64,000 nt of DNA from Pseudomonas paralactis. Lineage in GTDB: Bacteria; Pseudomonadota; Gammaproteobacteria; Pseudomonadales; Pseudomonadaceae. Position 1 is the first letter of the stretch. Each line of letters begins with the position of its first letter. The notes beneath the pieces are model-generated. The model did not search any database and was not told the DNA's origin. It saw only the letters and a program-made list of their open reading frames with translations. The translations under genes were made by a program, and so were the position numbers. Of the stretch, positions 54,157 to 62,940 are shown piece by piece. The stretch covers positions 310,001 through 374,000 of the forward strand of contig NZ_JYLN01000007.1 of the NCBI RefSeq assembly GCF_001439735.1, in the 5' to 3' direction.

Positions 54157-55298
54157 GCCGCGCCCGCGAACTGCTGGAAAGCCTGGTGGGTTTTGATACC
54201 ACCAGCCGTGAATCCAACTTGCAGTTGATCGAGTTTGTGCGCGATTACCTGGCCGGATTTGGCGTGGCCAGTGAGTTGATCTACAACGCAGAACGCAGCA
54301 AGGCCAACCTGTTTGCCAGCGTCGGCCCGGTGGAAGTGCCCGGTATCGTGCTGTCGGGGCATACCGATGTAGTACCGGTGGACGGGCAACCCTGGACGTT
54401 GCCGCCATTCACGCTGACCGAGCGCGAGGGCAAGCTGTTCGGCCGCGGTACTGCCGATATGAAGGGGTATATCGCCTGCGTGCTGGCGTTGGTGCCCGAG
54501 CTGATCAAGGCACCGTTGCGCCTGCCGGTGCATATCGCCCTGTCCTATGACGAAGAAGTCGGTTGCCTGGGTGTGCGCTCGCTGCTCGCCGTGCTGGAAC
54601 AACGCCCGGTAAAACCCATGCTGTGCATCATTGGCGAGCCAACCGAACTCAAACCCGTGCTGGGCCACAAGGGTAAGTTGGCCATGCGCTGCGATGTGCA
54701 GGGCCATGCGTGCCACTCGGCGTATGCGCCCTCGGGGGTGAATGCGATTGAGCACGCCGCCGAGTTGATAGGTGAGCTGGGCCGTATAGGCCAACGCCTG
54801 CGCTCGCACCAGGACCCACGGTTCGACCCGCCGTTCAGTACCGTGCAAACCGGGGTGATCAGCGGCGGCAAGGCATTGAACATTGTGCCCGCTGACTGCC
54901 GGTTCGATTTTGAAGTGCGCGCCCTGCCCGCCATGGACCCGGGTGAGGTGGCTGAAGCGTTGCAAGCCTATGCGATGCAGCAGGTACTGCCGAAGATGCA
55001 GGCGGTGAGCAAAAAAAGTGCGATTCGGTTCACCGAGCTATCCGCCTACCCGGGGTTGGTCACCGATGAAGGCAGCCAGGCGGCGCAGTTGATTGCGGCA
55101 TTTTCCGGCTCGCGAGAGTTCGGCACCGTTGCGTTTGGTACCGAGGGCGGGCTGTTCGATGCCGTGGGTATTCCCACCGTGGTATGCGGGCCAGGCAGCA
55201 TGGACCAGGGGCATAAGCCGGATGAGTTTGTGAGCCTGGAGCAGCTTGATGGCTGTGATGCCATGTTGCAGCGGTTGTTAGGCTTTATCACAACCTGA
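54153..55298 (+). CDS. M20 family amidohydrolase, acetylornithine deacetylase-like
   Basis: A 381-residue zinc hydrolase of the ArgE/DapE branch. GHTDVVPVDGQPW supplies His and Asp ligands, RGTADMKGY the second Asp, and YDEEVGCLG the catalytic Glu pair. EGGLFDAVGIPTVVCGPG, with GHKPDEFV, gives the last His. It looks like ArgE but sits in a catabolic operon with a monooxygenase, RidA and DUF1028, so it probably removes an acyl group from a pathway intermediate rather than serving arginine synthesis. It is the last gene of that plus-strand operon, followed by a REPIN. Confidence 0.8.
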   Translation: MSRARELLESLVGFDTTSRESNLQLIEFVRDYLAGFGVASELIYNAERSKANLFASVGPVEVPGIVLSGHTDVVPVDGQPWTLPPFTLTEREGKLFGRGTADMKGYIACVLALVPELIKAPLRLPVHIALSYDEEVGCLGVRSLLAVLEQRPVKPMLCIIGEPTELKPVLGHKGKLAMRCDVQGHACHSAYAPSGVNAIEHAAELIGELGRIGQRLRSHQDPRFDPPFSTVQTGVISGGKALNIVPADCRFDFEVRALPAMDPGEVAEALQAYAMQQVLPKMQAVSKKSAIRFTELSAYPGLVTDEGSQAAQLIAAFSGSREFGTVAFGTEGGLFDAVGIPTVVCGPGSMDQGHKPDEFVSLEQLDGCDAMLQRLLGFITT

Positions 55299-55325
55299 AG
55301 ACGCCGTTACACGGTCATCGTCCTC

Positions 55326-55425
55326 TGTAGGAGCGAGCTTGCTCGCGAAAAACGTCAACGATAACGCGTACTTCCTGGATAAACGCGGCGTCTGTGAGTT
55401 TTTCGCGAGCAAGCTCGCTCCTACA
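55326..55425. repeat. REPIN: paired REP sequences (type 2)
   Basis: TGTAGGAGCGAGCTTGCTCG plus CGAAAA and its inverse, spacer with AACGTCAACGATAACGCG. It lies between the convergent M20 and LysR genes and may serve as a transcription end for both. Confidence 0.9.
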
Positions 55426-55429
55426 ATAT

Positions 55430-56341
55430 TCAGCCGAGCAAACGGGCGAGCTCTTCGCGGCAGTAGTCGACAAACAACTGCACCGGTTTGGTGAGCGGCG
55501 CCCGCCGTAGCCAAACCGCCGACAACCCCGACCCCGTCACCGTTTCCGCCAACGGAATACACACCACTTTCTGCCCATCATAGGTGTACTCACTGAACGG
55601 TTTGGTCACCAGAATCGAGAACCCAAACCCGCGCCCCACCATGCCCCGTACCATCTCGATGGACGGCGAGCTGAACACAATATTCGGCGTCAGCCCGCGC
55701 TCTTCAAAGATACTCACAAAGTAGGTCCGGCTCGGCAGCACATCCAGCAAAATCATCGGCTCCAGCACCAGGTCTGCCAGGGATACCTTGGCCTGCTGTG
55801 CAAAGCGGTGATCGGCGGGCAGTAATGCATAAGGCTGCTGCGGCGGCATCAACGGCGTGGTCTCTATGGTGCCGCCCAGGTCGTGCTCAAACAGCATCGC
55901 CACATCGATACTGCCCGCCGTCAGCGCCTGCACCAGCTCCTGCTGCTCACCATCGCGAATGCGGATCTCCACCCCCGGCCAACGCGCCTTGAAGCCGGCG
56001 ATCAAACGCGGCAGGTACAACGGCGCCACGGTTTCAAAGCAGCCGATGTCGATCTGCCCGGCCACCACATCGTTGTCCGCCAGCGCGTTTTGCTCAAATT
56101 CGTGGGCCACCCGCAACAGCTCCAGGGCCTTGCGATAAAACCGCGCGCCGCTGGGTGTGAGTGAAACGCCCTGGGCGTGATGGCGGATAAACAGCTGCAC
56201 ACCAAAGCTGTCTTCCAACTGCTTGATCGCCGTGGAGACCGACGGCTGAGCGATATACAGCTTGCGCGACGCCTCGGCGACGCTGCCGCATTCAGCCGTG
56301 GTTACAAAATATCTGAGCTGGCGCAAGTTATAGGCAGCCAT
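55430..56341 (-). CDS. LysR-family transcriptional regulator
   Basis: A 303-residue regulator: N-terminal winged helix-turn-helix (LRQLRYFVTTAECGSVAEAS, then LYIAQPSVSTAIKQLEDSFG) and a LysR substrate domain (GQIDIGCFETVAPLYLPRLI, GSIDVAMLFEHDL). The start at MAAYNLRQL is behind GGAGG, and longer frames upstream are rejected. It sits between the M20 gene (convergent) and the NCS1 permease gene (divergent, 250 bases away), so it probably controls both the permease and the degradation operon. The inducer is unknown. Confidence 0.9.
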   Translation of the reverse strand: MAAYNLRQLRYFVTTAECGSVAEASRKLYIAQPSVSTAIKQLEDSFGVQLFIRHHAQGVSLTPSGARFYRKALELLRVAHEFEQNALADNDVVAGQIDIGCFETVAPLYLPRLIAGFKARWPGVEIRIRDGEQQELVQALTAGSIDVAMLFEHDLGGTIETTPLMPPQQPYALLPADHRFAQQAKVSLADLVLEPMILLDVLPSRTYFVSIFEERGLTPNIVFSSPSIEMVRGMVGRGFGFSILVTKPFSEYTYDGQKVVCIPLAETVTGSGLSAVWLRRAPLTKPVQLFVDYCREELARLLG

Positions 56342-56591
56342 CTGCACCTCCATAAACGTGGGTTTTCGCCCCAAACAGGTGCGTACAAACACCCGTTTTT
56401 CAAGCCATTGGAACCCATGCAACATACCGGAGCAAAAAACCCGGCGAGATATTTTTTTTAAGGTCTATAGCAACAAACTTACTAATTTACCTCCCTTCCC
56501 CCATTGCAGATGATCACTCCAACAACAAAGCGGCGCCCATGCGTCGCACAGCGAAGTACGTCCACGTACTCACCTTGCCTTGGAGCTCGTC

Positions 56592-58007
56592 ATGGTTACC
56601 ACTGCAACATCCAGCGCCCCGCTTATCGAGAAACACACGATTGGATACGTGCCCCCGGAGGATCGCCATGGAAAGGTAAGAGACCTGTTCACCCTGTGGT
56701 TCGGCGGCAACATTGCGCCGTTGCCGATCGTCACCGGCGCGCTGGGTGTGCAGCTGTTCCACCTGAACCTGGTGTGGGGCATTGTCGCCATCCTTGTTGG
56801 CCACCTGGTCGGCGGTGTATTGATGGCCTTGCACTCAGCTCAGGGCCCGCAGATGGGCATCCCGCAGATGATCCAGAGCCGTGCCCAGTTCGGCTCCCTC
56901 GGTGCATTGCTGGTGGTGGTGATTGCCGGGGTGATGTACATCGGCTTCTTCGCCTCCAACATCGTGCTGGCGGGTAAATCCCTGCATGGTGTGGTGGATG
57001 CGGTGCCGGTTCCGGTGGGCATCGTCATTGGCGCCATCGGCTCCGGGATCATCGGCATCATCGGTTACCGCTTTATCCACGTACTCAACCGTATCGGCAC
57101 CTGGGTGCTGGGCGCCGGCATCGTGCTGGGCTTCGGCTACATCTTTACGCATGTGCAGACCACCGACTTTTTAACCCGCGGCAGCTTCAACATTTCCGGA
57201 TGGCTGGCCACTGTATCCCTGGCCGCGCTGTGGCAGATCGCCTTTGCGCCCTACGTGTCGGATTACTCCCGTTACCTGCCGGCCGACGTGCCCGTTGCGT
57301 CAACCTTCTGGACCACCTACCTGGGCTCGGCCCTGGGTTCGAGCCTGGCCTTCATCTTCGGCGCCGTCGCCGTACTCGCTACCCCGGTGGGCATGGACAC
57401 CATGGACGCGGTCAAACTCGCCACCGGCGCCATCGGCCCATTGATGCTGGTGCTGTTTTTGCTCAGCGTGATCAGCCACAACGCACTCAACCTCTACGGC
57501 GCGGTGCTGTCGATCATCACCCTGGTACAGACCTTCGCCTACCGCTGGATCCCCACGGCGAAAAGCCGTGCGGTGATCTCCATCATCGTACTGGCTGCCT
57601 GTTCGATTGCGGCGGTGTTTGCCTCCAAGGACTTTATCGGCCACTTCGTCGACATGGTGCTGGTGTTGCTGGTAGTGCTGGTGCCTTGGACGGCGATCAA
57701 CCTGATCGACTTTTATGCGATTCATAAAGGCAAATACGACATCGCTTCGATCTTCCGCGTCGACGGCGGCATCTATGGCAAATACAACCCCCAGGCGCTG
57801 CTGGCTTACGCGGTGGGCATCGCGGTGCAGATTCCCTTTATGAACACGCCGCTGTACGTGGGGCCTATTTCCGAACACATCAACGGCGCCGACCTGTCGT
57901 GGGTGGTGGGGCTGGTGGTGACCTCGCCGTTGTACTTCTGGCTGGCGAGTCGGGACAGTGCGTACAAGCGCCGGATGGACGGGGGCAAGTTGGTGGGTGG
58001 GGTCTGA
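56592..58007 (+). CDS. NCS1-family permease (cytosine/purine/allantoin transporter)
   Basis: A 471-residue inner-membrane transporter with about 12 hydrophobic helices. FTLWFGGNIAPLPIVTGALG, near residue 40, matches the conserved first helix of NCS1 (CodB-like) proteins, and PYVSDYSRYLP is the signature in the middle helix. The C-terminus has two hydrophobic helices behind PFMNTPLYVGP. NCS1 permeases import nucleobases, hydantoins, allantoin, or related heterocycles. Together with the neighbouring monooxygenase operon this suggests an imported nitrogen heterocycle. The ATG has a TTGGAG site 9 bases upstream. A terminator follows. Confidence 0.9.
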   Translation: MVTTATSSAPLIEKHTIGYVPPEDRHGKVRDLFTLWFGGNIAPLPIVTGALGVQLFHLNLVWGIVAILVGHLVGGVLMALHSAQGPQMGIPQMIQSRAQFGSLGALLVVVIAGVMYIGFFASNIVLAGKSLHGVVDAVPVPVGIVIGAIGSGIIGIIGYRFIHVLNRIGTWVLGAGIVLGFGYIFTHVQTTDFLTRGSFNISGWLATVSLAALWQIAFAPYVSDYSRYLPADVPVASTFWTTYLGSALGSSLAFIFGAVAVLATPVGMDTMDAVKLATGAIGPLMLVLFLLSVISHNALNLYGAVLSIITLVQTFAYRWIPTAKSRAVISIIVLAACSIAAVFASKDFIGHFVDMVLVLLVVLVPWTAINLIDFYAIHKGKYDIASIFRVDGGIYGKYNPQALLAYAVGIAVQIPFMNTPLYVGPISEHINGADLSWVVGLVVTSPLYFWLASRDSAYKRRMDGGKLVGGV

Positions 58008-58044
58008 TACATCCTCTTGGTTGCCTGATCTGATGTGAGCAGTG

Positions 58045-58070
58045 AGAAAACCCGCCCTGGCGGGTTTTCT
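58045..58070 (+). terminator. intrinsic terminator after NCS1 permease gene
   Basis: A 12-base perfect stem AGAAAACCCGCC/GGCGGGTTTTCT with a 2-base loop, 38 bases after the stop codon. The T run is embedded in the stem, which also suits termination from the opposite strand. Confidence 0.85.
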
Positions 58071-58113
58071 GGTTCCTAGAGGGCCCGAGAAATATCGAAC
58101 TCGATCATCATTG

Positions 58114-58213
58114 TGTAGGAGCGAGCTTGCTCGCGAGAAACCCATAACCGCCGCGATTACTCAGGATACACCCGTTATCGTTTAGGTTTTTCGCGAGCAA
58201 GCTCGCGCCCACA
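58114..58213. repeat. REPIN: paired REP sequences (type 2)
   Basis: TGTAGGAGCGAGCTTGCTCG plus CGAGAAA and its inverse ending CGCGCCCACA, with a spacer containing ACCCGTTATCG. It lies between the permease terminator and the next gene. Confidence 0.9.
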
Positions 58214-58299
58214 ACCCCTCCAGCAACTGGCTTTTCGGTGCCACAAGCCCGATGTTTCTTTATGATATTGCCTTTCGCTCATCGCTCCAGGAACCGCCC

Positions 58300-58809
58300 A
58301 TGCCCGCCCTCACCTTGCGCAACGCTCTGCCCACCGACGCCCAGCGCTGCTTCGACATCGAAACCAGCGCCTACGAAGGCGACGAAGCCGCCACCCTGGA
58401 AAAGATCGCCACGCGTATCGCGCAATATCCCCAGGGCTTTTTGATCCTGGAGGAAAATGGCGAAGTGGTGGGCTTCATCAATTCCGGCTGCGCCCACAAT
58501 GTGGTGATGTCGGACGAGGCATTCAAGGAGTTGGTAGGCCACGACGCCGAGGCGCCGAATGTGGTGATCATGTCGGTGGTGGTCGACCCGGCGCATCAAG
58601 GCAAAGGCTATGCAAAACACCTGATGACTGCGTTCGTGCAGCGCATGGAAACGCTCGGCAAGCAGACGATTCACCTGATGTGCAAGCAACAGCATGTGCC
58701 GTTGTACACCCGTATGGGCTACACCTACGTGCGTCCTTCGCCGTCGGATCACGGCGGGATGGCATGGCATGAAATGGTGATGTGTTTAGAGGGCGCGTCA
58801 TCGCACTAG
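58300..58809 (+). CDS. GNAT acetyltransferase, AANAT-like
   Basis: A 169-residue acetyltransferase. It starts LTLRNALPTDAQRCFDIETSAY. VVIMSVVVDPAHQGKGYAKHL gives the acetyl-CoA loop (QGKGYA), and HVPLYTRMGYTYVRPSPSDHG is the C-terminal motif B plus tail. The pattern is that of the arylalkylamine N-acetyltransferase branch, and the HVP-Y motif is typical. An AGGAACC site precedes the ATG; upstream in-frame starts are unlikely. The amine it acetylates is not known. Confidence 0.8.
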   Translation: MPALTLRNALPTDAQRCFDIETSAYEGDEAATLEKIATRIAQYPQGFLILEENGEVVGFINSGCAHNVVMSDEAFKELVGHDAEAPNVVIMSVVVDPAHQGKGYAKHLMTAFVQRMETLGKQTIHLMCKQQHVPLYTRMGYTYVRPSPSDHGGMAWHEMVMCLEGASSH

Positions 58810-58829
58810 TGCTGGCACCTTCAACATCC

Positions 58830-60023
58830 TTACCAACTGCCGGAAGCCCCACCACCGCCACTGGAACCACCACCACCGGACGAACTGCTGCTGGAACGGC
58901 TGGAACTTGAACCGGAGCCACTGCCCGAGCCAGATCCGGAACCCTCGCCAATCTTGCCAAAGATAATCAGCGCGACAAACGACGCGATAGGAAACGCCAG
59001 CAGCCAACCGTCGCGGCCGCCGTCAATCAAGCTCCCCGCCACCCCATACACGATCACTGCCGCCAGCAGCCGCACAATAAAACCTGCGCGGCTGGTGCGC
59101 CAGGTCTCCCGCATGATCAGCAGCAGCACCAGGTACAACCCCAGCACCACCAGAACGCCCAACGGCCACAGCAACCAATCGGTGAAACTGACGGCCACGT
59201 ACTGGTTTGCCACCACCAACCCGAAGACGTAAGCCAGCAGGCCGAGCACGCAGTAAAACAGCGTACGCACCTGCCACAGCGCGCCGAATATCGCGCCGCC
59301 TATCAACAGGGTCAGCGGCATGACAAACACAAACATCGGCCACTCTCGACCGCCCGCCAGCAGCGTCAGCAACAGCGTGGCCGCCACGACGACGATCAAC
59401 GCCTTGCGCCAGTGCAGCTTGCCGGCAGCCATCGCCACCCCGCCCAAGCCGCCCAGGATAAGCGCTGCCAGCAAAGCGAAGAACTGGGGGTTTATGCTGG
59501 CTCCCGCCAGTTGCGGCAGGTCACCGCCGTCTACCAGCACGGCCAGGGCGTCCACGCCGTGTTGTACACCGCCGGCAAAATCACCCTGGCGAAACGCCGG
59601 GGTGATCTGTTCTTCAATAATGCGATGGGCCAACAGGTCAGTGACGATGCCTTCCAGGCCGTAGCCCACCTCGATGCGTACTGTGCGGTCAGCCTTGGCC
59701 ACTACCAGCAGGATGCCGTCGTTGACGTCCTTGCGCCCCAGCTTCCAGGCGCGAAACAGTTGGTTGGCATAGTCTTCGATAGCGGCGCCGCCGGTGGTGG
59801 GCACCAGCAATACAGCGACTTGCGCGCCTTTGCGCGCTTCAAGGTCGCCAAGCTGGTTTTTCAGGCGCTGGGTGGTGGTCGCGTCGAGGGTGTTGGTGAG
59901 GTCAATCACCCGCTGGTCGAGGGCGACCCCGATCGGTGACGTGTCCGCCTGGGCGATGCTCAGCACGCCGAGGAGCATCAGCGTCAGCAAACCCGAGACC
60001 GTTTGACGCAAATTCCCTATCAT
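58830..60023 (-). CDS. TPM-domain membrane protein with Gly/Ser-rich C-terminus
   Basis: A 397-residue protein of the YgcG type. It has a signal peptide (LLTLMLLGVLSIAQA), a TPM domain (VIDLTNTLDATTTQRLKNQLGDLE, KVADRTVRIEVGYGLEGIVTD), then about six membrane helices around residues 185-345. The tail of about 40 residues alternates Gly and Ser and ends in Gly-Gly/Ser repeats. TPM proteins are linked to photosystem repair in plants and have unknown roles in bacteria. It is divergent from the RsbQ-like gene. The tail is low-complexity, so its length may vary between strains. Confidence 0.85.
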   Translation of the reverse strand: MIGNLRQTVSGLLTLMLLGVLSIAQADTSPIGVALDQRVIDLTNTLDATTTQRLKNQLGDLEARKGAQVAVLLVPTTGGAAIEDYANQLFRAWKLGRKDVNDGILLVVAKADRTVRIEVGYGLEGIVTDLLAHRIIEEQITPAFRQGDFAGGVQHGVDALAVLVDGGDLPQLAGASINPQFFALLAALILGGLGGVAMAAGKLHWRKALIVVVAATLLLTLLAGGREWPMFVFVMPLTLLIGGAIFGALWQVRTLFYCVLGLLAYVFGLVVANQYVAVSFTDWLLWPLGVLVVLGLYLVLLLIMRETWRTSRAGFIVRLLAAVIVYGVAGSLIDGGRDGWLLAFPIASFVALIIFGKIGEGSGSGSGSGSGSSSSRSSSSSSGGGGSSGGGGASGSW

Positions 60024-60154
60024 GTTTTGTTACCCGAGGTTTCTTCCATAAGCTGCCGACTTTACCTTATCGACGTATAACGCGTGACCCCAGGTGCGCG
60101 ACTATCTAAACTGCAGCCTTACCTGCATAGCAATACGCCAGCTACGAGAACGCC

Positions 60155-60970
60155 ATGGATCTGCGCAACCGCAACAACGTGAATGTGATGGGCGACGGTC
60201 CTTCGACACTGGTGTTTTCCCATGGCTTTGGTTGCAATCAAGCAATGTGGAATCAGTTGGCGCCGCACTTCAGCCAGCGCTTTCGCGTGGTGTTGTACGA
60301 CCTGGTCGGTGCGGGCCTGTCGGACCTCGGTGCGTTCGACAAAGCCAAATACCAGGCCCTGGACGGCTACGCCCGCGACCTCAACGAGATTATCGACGCC
60401 TACGCCCAAGGCCCGGTGATCCTGGTCGGCCACTCCGTCAGCGCGATGATCGGCACCCTCGCCGATCGCTGTGCCCCTGGGCGCATTGCCGCCCACGTGA
60501 TGATCGGCCCTTCGCCGCGCTATATCGACACTGACGATTATGTCGGCGGCTTCAAGCGCGACGATATCGACGACCTGCTCGATACCCTCGACAGCAACTA
60601 CCTGGGCTGGTCGAGCGCCATGGCCCCGGTGATCATGGGCGCGCCGGACCAACCGGCACTGAGTACCGAACTGACCGAGAGTTTCTGCCGCACCGAGCCA
60701 GACATCGCCAAGCAATTTGCCCGCGTGACCTTCCTCTCGGATAACCGCCAGGATGTACTGGGCCTGACCACACCGGTATTGATTCTGCAATCAACCGACG
60801 ACCTGATCGCCCCCGTAGCCGTGGGGGAATACCTGCACCGCGTGCTGCAAAACAGCACCTATTGCCTGGTGGACAATGTCGGCCATTGCCCGCATATGAG
60901 CGCACCCCAGGCGTGCGCTGCGGCGATGGACCGGTTCCTGGCCCCATGGGCGCCTGCCGATGCCCGCTGA
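60155..60970 (+). CDS. RsbQ/KAI2/D14-type alpha/beta hydrolase
   Basis: A 271-residue soluble hydrolase. The triad is Ser94 (GHSVSAMIG), Asp215 or 216 (STDDLIAPV) and His244 (VGHCPHMSAP), with an oxyanion motif SHGFGCNQAMW. These positions match RsbQ of Bacillus subtilis and the plant receptors D14/KAI2. RsbQ works with the PAS-domain phosphatase RsbP in energy-stress signalling, probably by processing a ligand. Its stop overlaps the next gene, a PAS-kinase, by 11 bases, so I infer that the two proteins form a signalling unit. No signal peptide is present. Confidence 0.85.
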   Translation: MDLRNRNNVNVMGDGPSTLVFSHGFGCNQAMWNQLAPHFSQRFRVVLYDLVGAGLSDLGAFDKAKYQALDGYARDLNEIIDAYAQGPVILVGHSVSAMIGTLADRCAPGRIAAHVMIGPSPRYIDTDDYVGGFKRDDIDDLLDTLDSNYLGWSSAMAPVIMGAPDQPALSTELTESFCRTEPDIAKQFARVTFLSDNRQDVLGLTTPVLILQSTDDLIAPVAVGEYLHRVLQNSTYCLVDNVGHCPHMSAPQACAAAMDRFLAPWAPADAR

Positions 60971-62096
60971 CTCGCTGTTCGACAGCGCCGCCTGCGCCCT
61001 GGCCGTCACCCAGGAAGACGGCACGATCCTGCACGTCAACCCGCGCTTGAGCGACTGGCTCGGGTTCAGCGCCGCCGAGTTGCAAGGGCGGCGCTTTCAG
61101 GACCTGCTGACCATGGGCGGGCGGATTTTCTACCAGACCCACCTGGCGCCGATGCTACGCATGCACGGCAGTGTGACGGAGGTGAAGCTCGACATTCGCC
61201 ACAGCGCCGGGCACAAAGTCACCGTATTGCTCAATGCCAACCGGCGCCAGCAGCAAGGCGGCGTGGTGTATGACCTGGCGCTGTTCGGCACCACCGACCG
61301 CGACAAATACGAGCGCGAGCTGCTCAATTCACGCAAGTTGGCCGAGGCGCTGCTCCAGGAAAAAACCGCCACCGAGGTCGCATTGCAACAGGCCCAGGCC
61401 GAACTCAGCGCAGCCTATGCGGTTGCCCAGCGCCGGGCGTTGTTCGCCGAACAGATGGTGGCAATTGTCAGTCATGACTTGAAAAACCCTCTTACCGCCA
61501 TCCGCATGGCTTCAGACTTTCTTCAGCGCGGCGAGCGCACGGCCAAGGAGCGCCAACTGCTGGGGCATATCGGCCAGTCATCCGAACGCGCTCATCGCAT
61601 GATCGCCGACCTGCTGGACTTCACCCAGGCGCGGGTCGGCCAGGGCATCACCATCAAAGCGGTGCCGCTGGATTTGCACAGCGTTATTCAACATGCGGTG
61701 GATGAACTGCGGGTGGCCTTCCCCAGAGCCACGCTGGTGCACCAGGCCGAAGGCAGCGGCGGGGCGTGCCTGGATGGCGACCGAGTGCAGCAGATGATCG
61801 GTAACCTGGTTGCCAACAGCGTGGCTTATGGCGACCTGCTGCAACCAATCACCATCACCTCGCGCCTGGGCGAAAACGCCTGCGCGGTCGCGGTGCATAA
61901 CCATGGCGCGGCGATTCCCGAAACGCTGCTGGCCGGATTGTTCGAACCCATGACCCGAGGCACCGACCAGGGCAGCGACGTGCGCAGTGTCGGCCTGGGC
62001 CTGTATATCGTGCGCGAACTGGCCAAGGTGCATGGCGGCGATGTGGCGGTGACGTCCTGTGCAATCGCCGGTACTACGTTTACCGTAACCTTCTAG
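60960..62096 (+). CDS. PAS-domain sensor histidine kinase paired with RsbQ-like hydrolase
   Basis: A 378-residue soluble kinase. Residues 1-120 form a PAS domain of RsbP type (TILHVNPRLSDWLGFSAAEL, RIFYQTHLAPMLRMHG, VTVLLNANRR). A coiled coil spans about 120-165. HisKA has His172 (VSHDLKNPLTAIR), and the HATPase domain contains NLVANSVAYG, VHNHGAAIP and GLGLYIVRELAKVHGG. No receiver or membrane segment is seen. It begins within the last codons of the hydrolase gene. The PAS pocket may bind the product made by the hydrolase and regulate the kinase; no response regulator is adjacent. Confidence 0.85.
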   Translation: MPADSLFDSAACALAVTQEDGTILHVNPRLSDWLGFSAAELQGRRFQDLLTMGGRIFYQTHLAPMLRMHGSVTEVKLDIRHSAGHKVTVLLNANRRQQQGGVVYDLALFGTTDRDKYERELLNSRKLAEALLQEKTATEVALQQAQAELSAAYAVAQRRALFAEQMVAIVSHDLKNPLTAIRMASDFLQRGERTAKERQLLGHIGQSSERAHRMIADLLDFTQARVGQGITIKAVPLDLHSVIQHAVDELRVAFPRATLVHQAEGSGGACLDGDRVQQMIGNLVANSVAYGDLLQPITITSRLGENACAVAVHNHGAAIPETLLAGLFEPMTRGTDQGSDVRSVGLGLYIVRELAKVHGGDVAVTSCAIAGTTFTVTF

Positions 62097-62896
62097 GACA
62101 GGTACGCGGTGCCCTGCATGATCGGCTCGACACGGCCGGTGAGGATCACTGCGCCCTGCCCGTCCCACTGCACCGTAACCGCGCCGCCGTCGCATTCGAC
62201 CTCCACGCTGTCATCAAGCAACCCGCGCCGAATCCCGTTGACCACCGCGCCGCAGCAACACGAACCGGAACCCAGCGGCACGGCGCCGCCACGCTCCCAG
62301 ATGCGCAGGCGGATACGGCCACGGCTCAACACCTGCACAAAGTGCACATTGGTCCTGGCCGGGAACAGCGGATGGGTTTCAAGCGCCGGGCCCATCGCCG
62401 CAACATCGATAGCCGCGATGTCGTCCACAAAAAACGTGCAGTGCGGGTTGCCCATGCTGCAGGCCGCCGGGTTACCGTCCATGGGAAGCACGAGGGTATC
62501 CACCGCCTCGGCCAGCGGCACCGCCGCCCAGCCCAGCGACGGCGCGCCCATGTCCACCGACACCCGCTGCCCGTCGACACGTGCGCACGTCAGCAAACCG
62601 CGATCGGTGCGCAACACGACGGTGTCGATGCCGGCCTCGTGCATCAGGCGGTCGGCCACCCCGCGAGTCGCGCTGCCGCAGGTTGCCAGGGGCGTGCCGT
62701 CGCAATTCCAGAACTCGATACGCGCGGCAGCGTCTCCACAGTCGAGCACCACCGCCAACTGATTGAACCCGATGCCCGAGCGGCGTTTACCCAGGCGGGC
62801 GACAACCTGTGCAGTAATGGGGTTGTCCTGGCCACGACGGTCAATGATGATGAAGTCATCGCCATGGGCGTGCATCTTCACGAATGGCAAGGTCAT
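62093..62896 (-). CDS. diaminopimelate epimerase paralogue lacking the second catalytic cysteine
   Basis: A 267-residue DapF-fold protein. The first catalytic Cys is present at residue 73 (ATCGSATRG). The second, expected in an ACGSGAC motif, is replaced by Ser210 (PLGSGSCCCG). The Glu-Arg pair (WERGG) and the loops KMHAHGDDFIIID and MGNPHCTFFVDD remain. This suggests a divergent racemase or epimerase for another amino acid, or loss of two-base racemisation, rather than housekeeping lysine and peptidoglycan biosynthesis. It overlaps the end of the convergent PAS-kinase gene by 4 bases. The substrate is unknown. Confidence 0.8.
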   Translation of the reverse strand: MTLPFVKMHAHGDDFIIIDRRGQDNPITAQVVARLGKRRSGIGFNQLAVVLDCGDAAARIEFWNCDGTPLATCGSATRGVADRLMHEAGIDTVVLRTDRGLLTCARVDGQRVSVDMGAPSLGWAAVPLAEAVDTLVLPMDGNPAACSMGNPHCTFFVDDIAAIDVAAMGPALETHPLFPARTNVHFVQVLSRGRIRLRIWERGGAVPLGSGSCCCGAVVNGIRRGLLDDSVEVECDGGAVTVQWDGQGAVILTGRVEPIMQGTAYLS

Positions 62897-62940
62897 GGGC
62901 CGCTGGTCCTGTTGTCGAAGTGAAGCCGTTCTAATAACAC

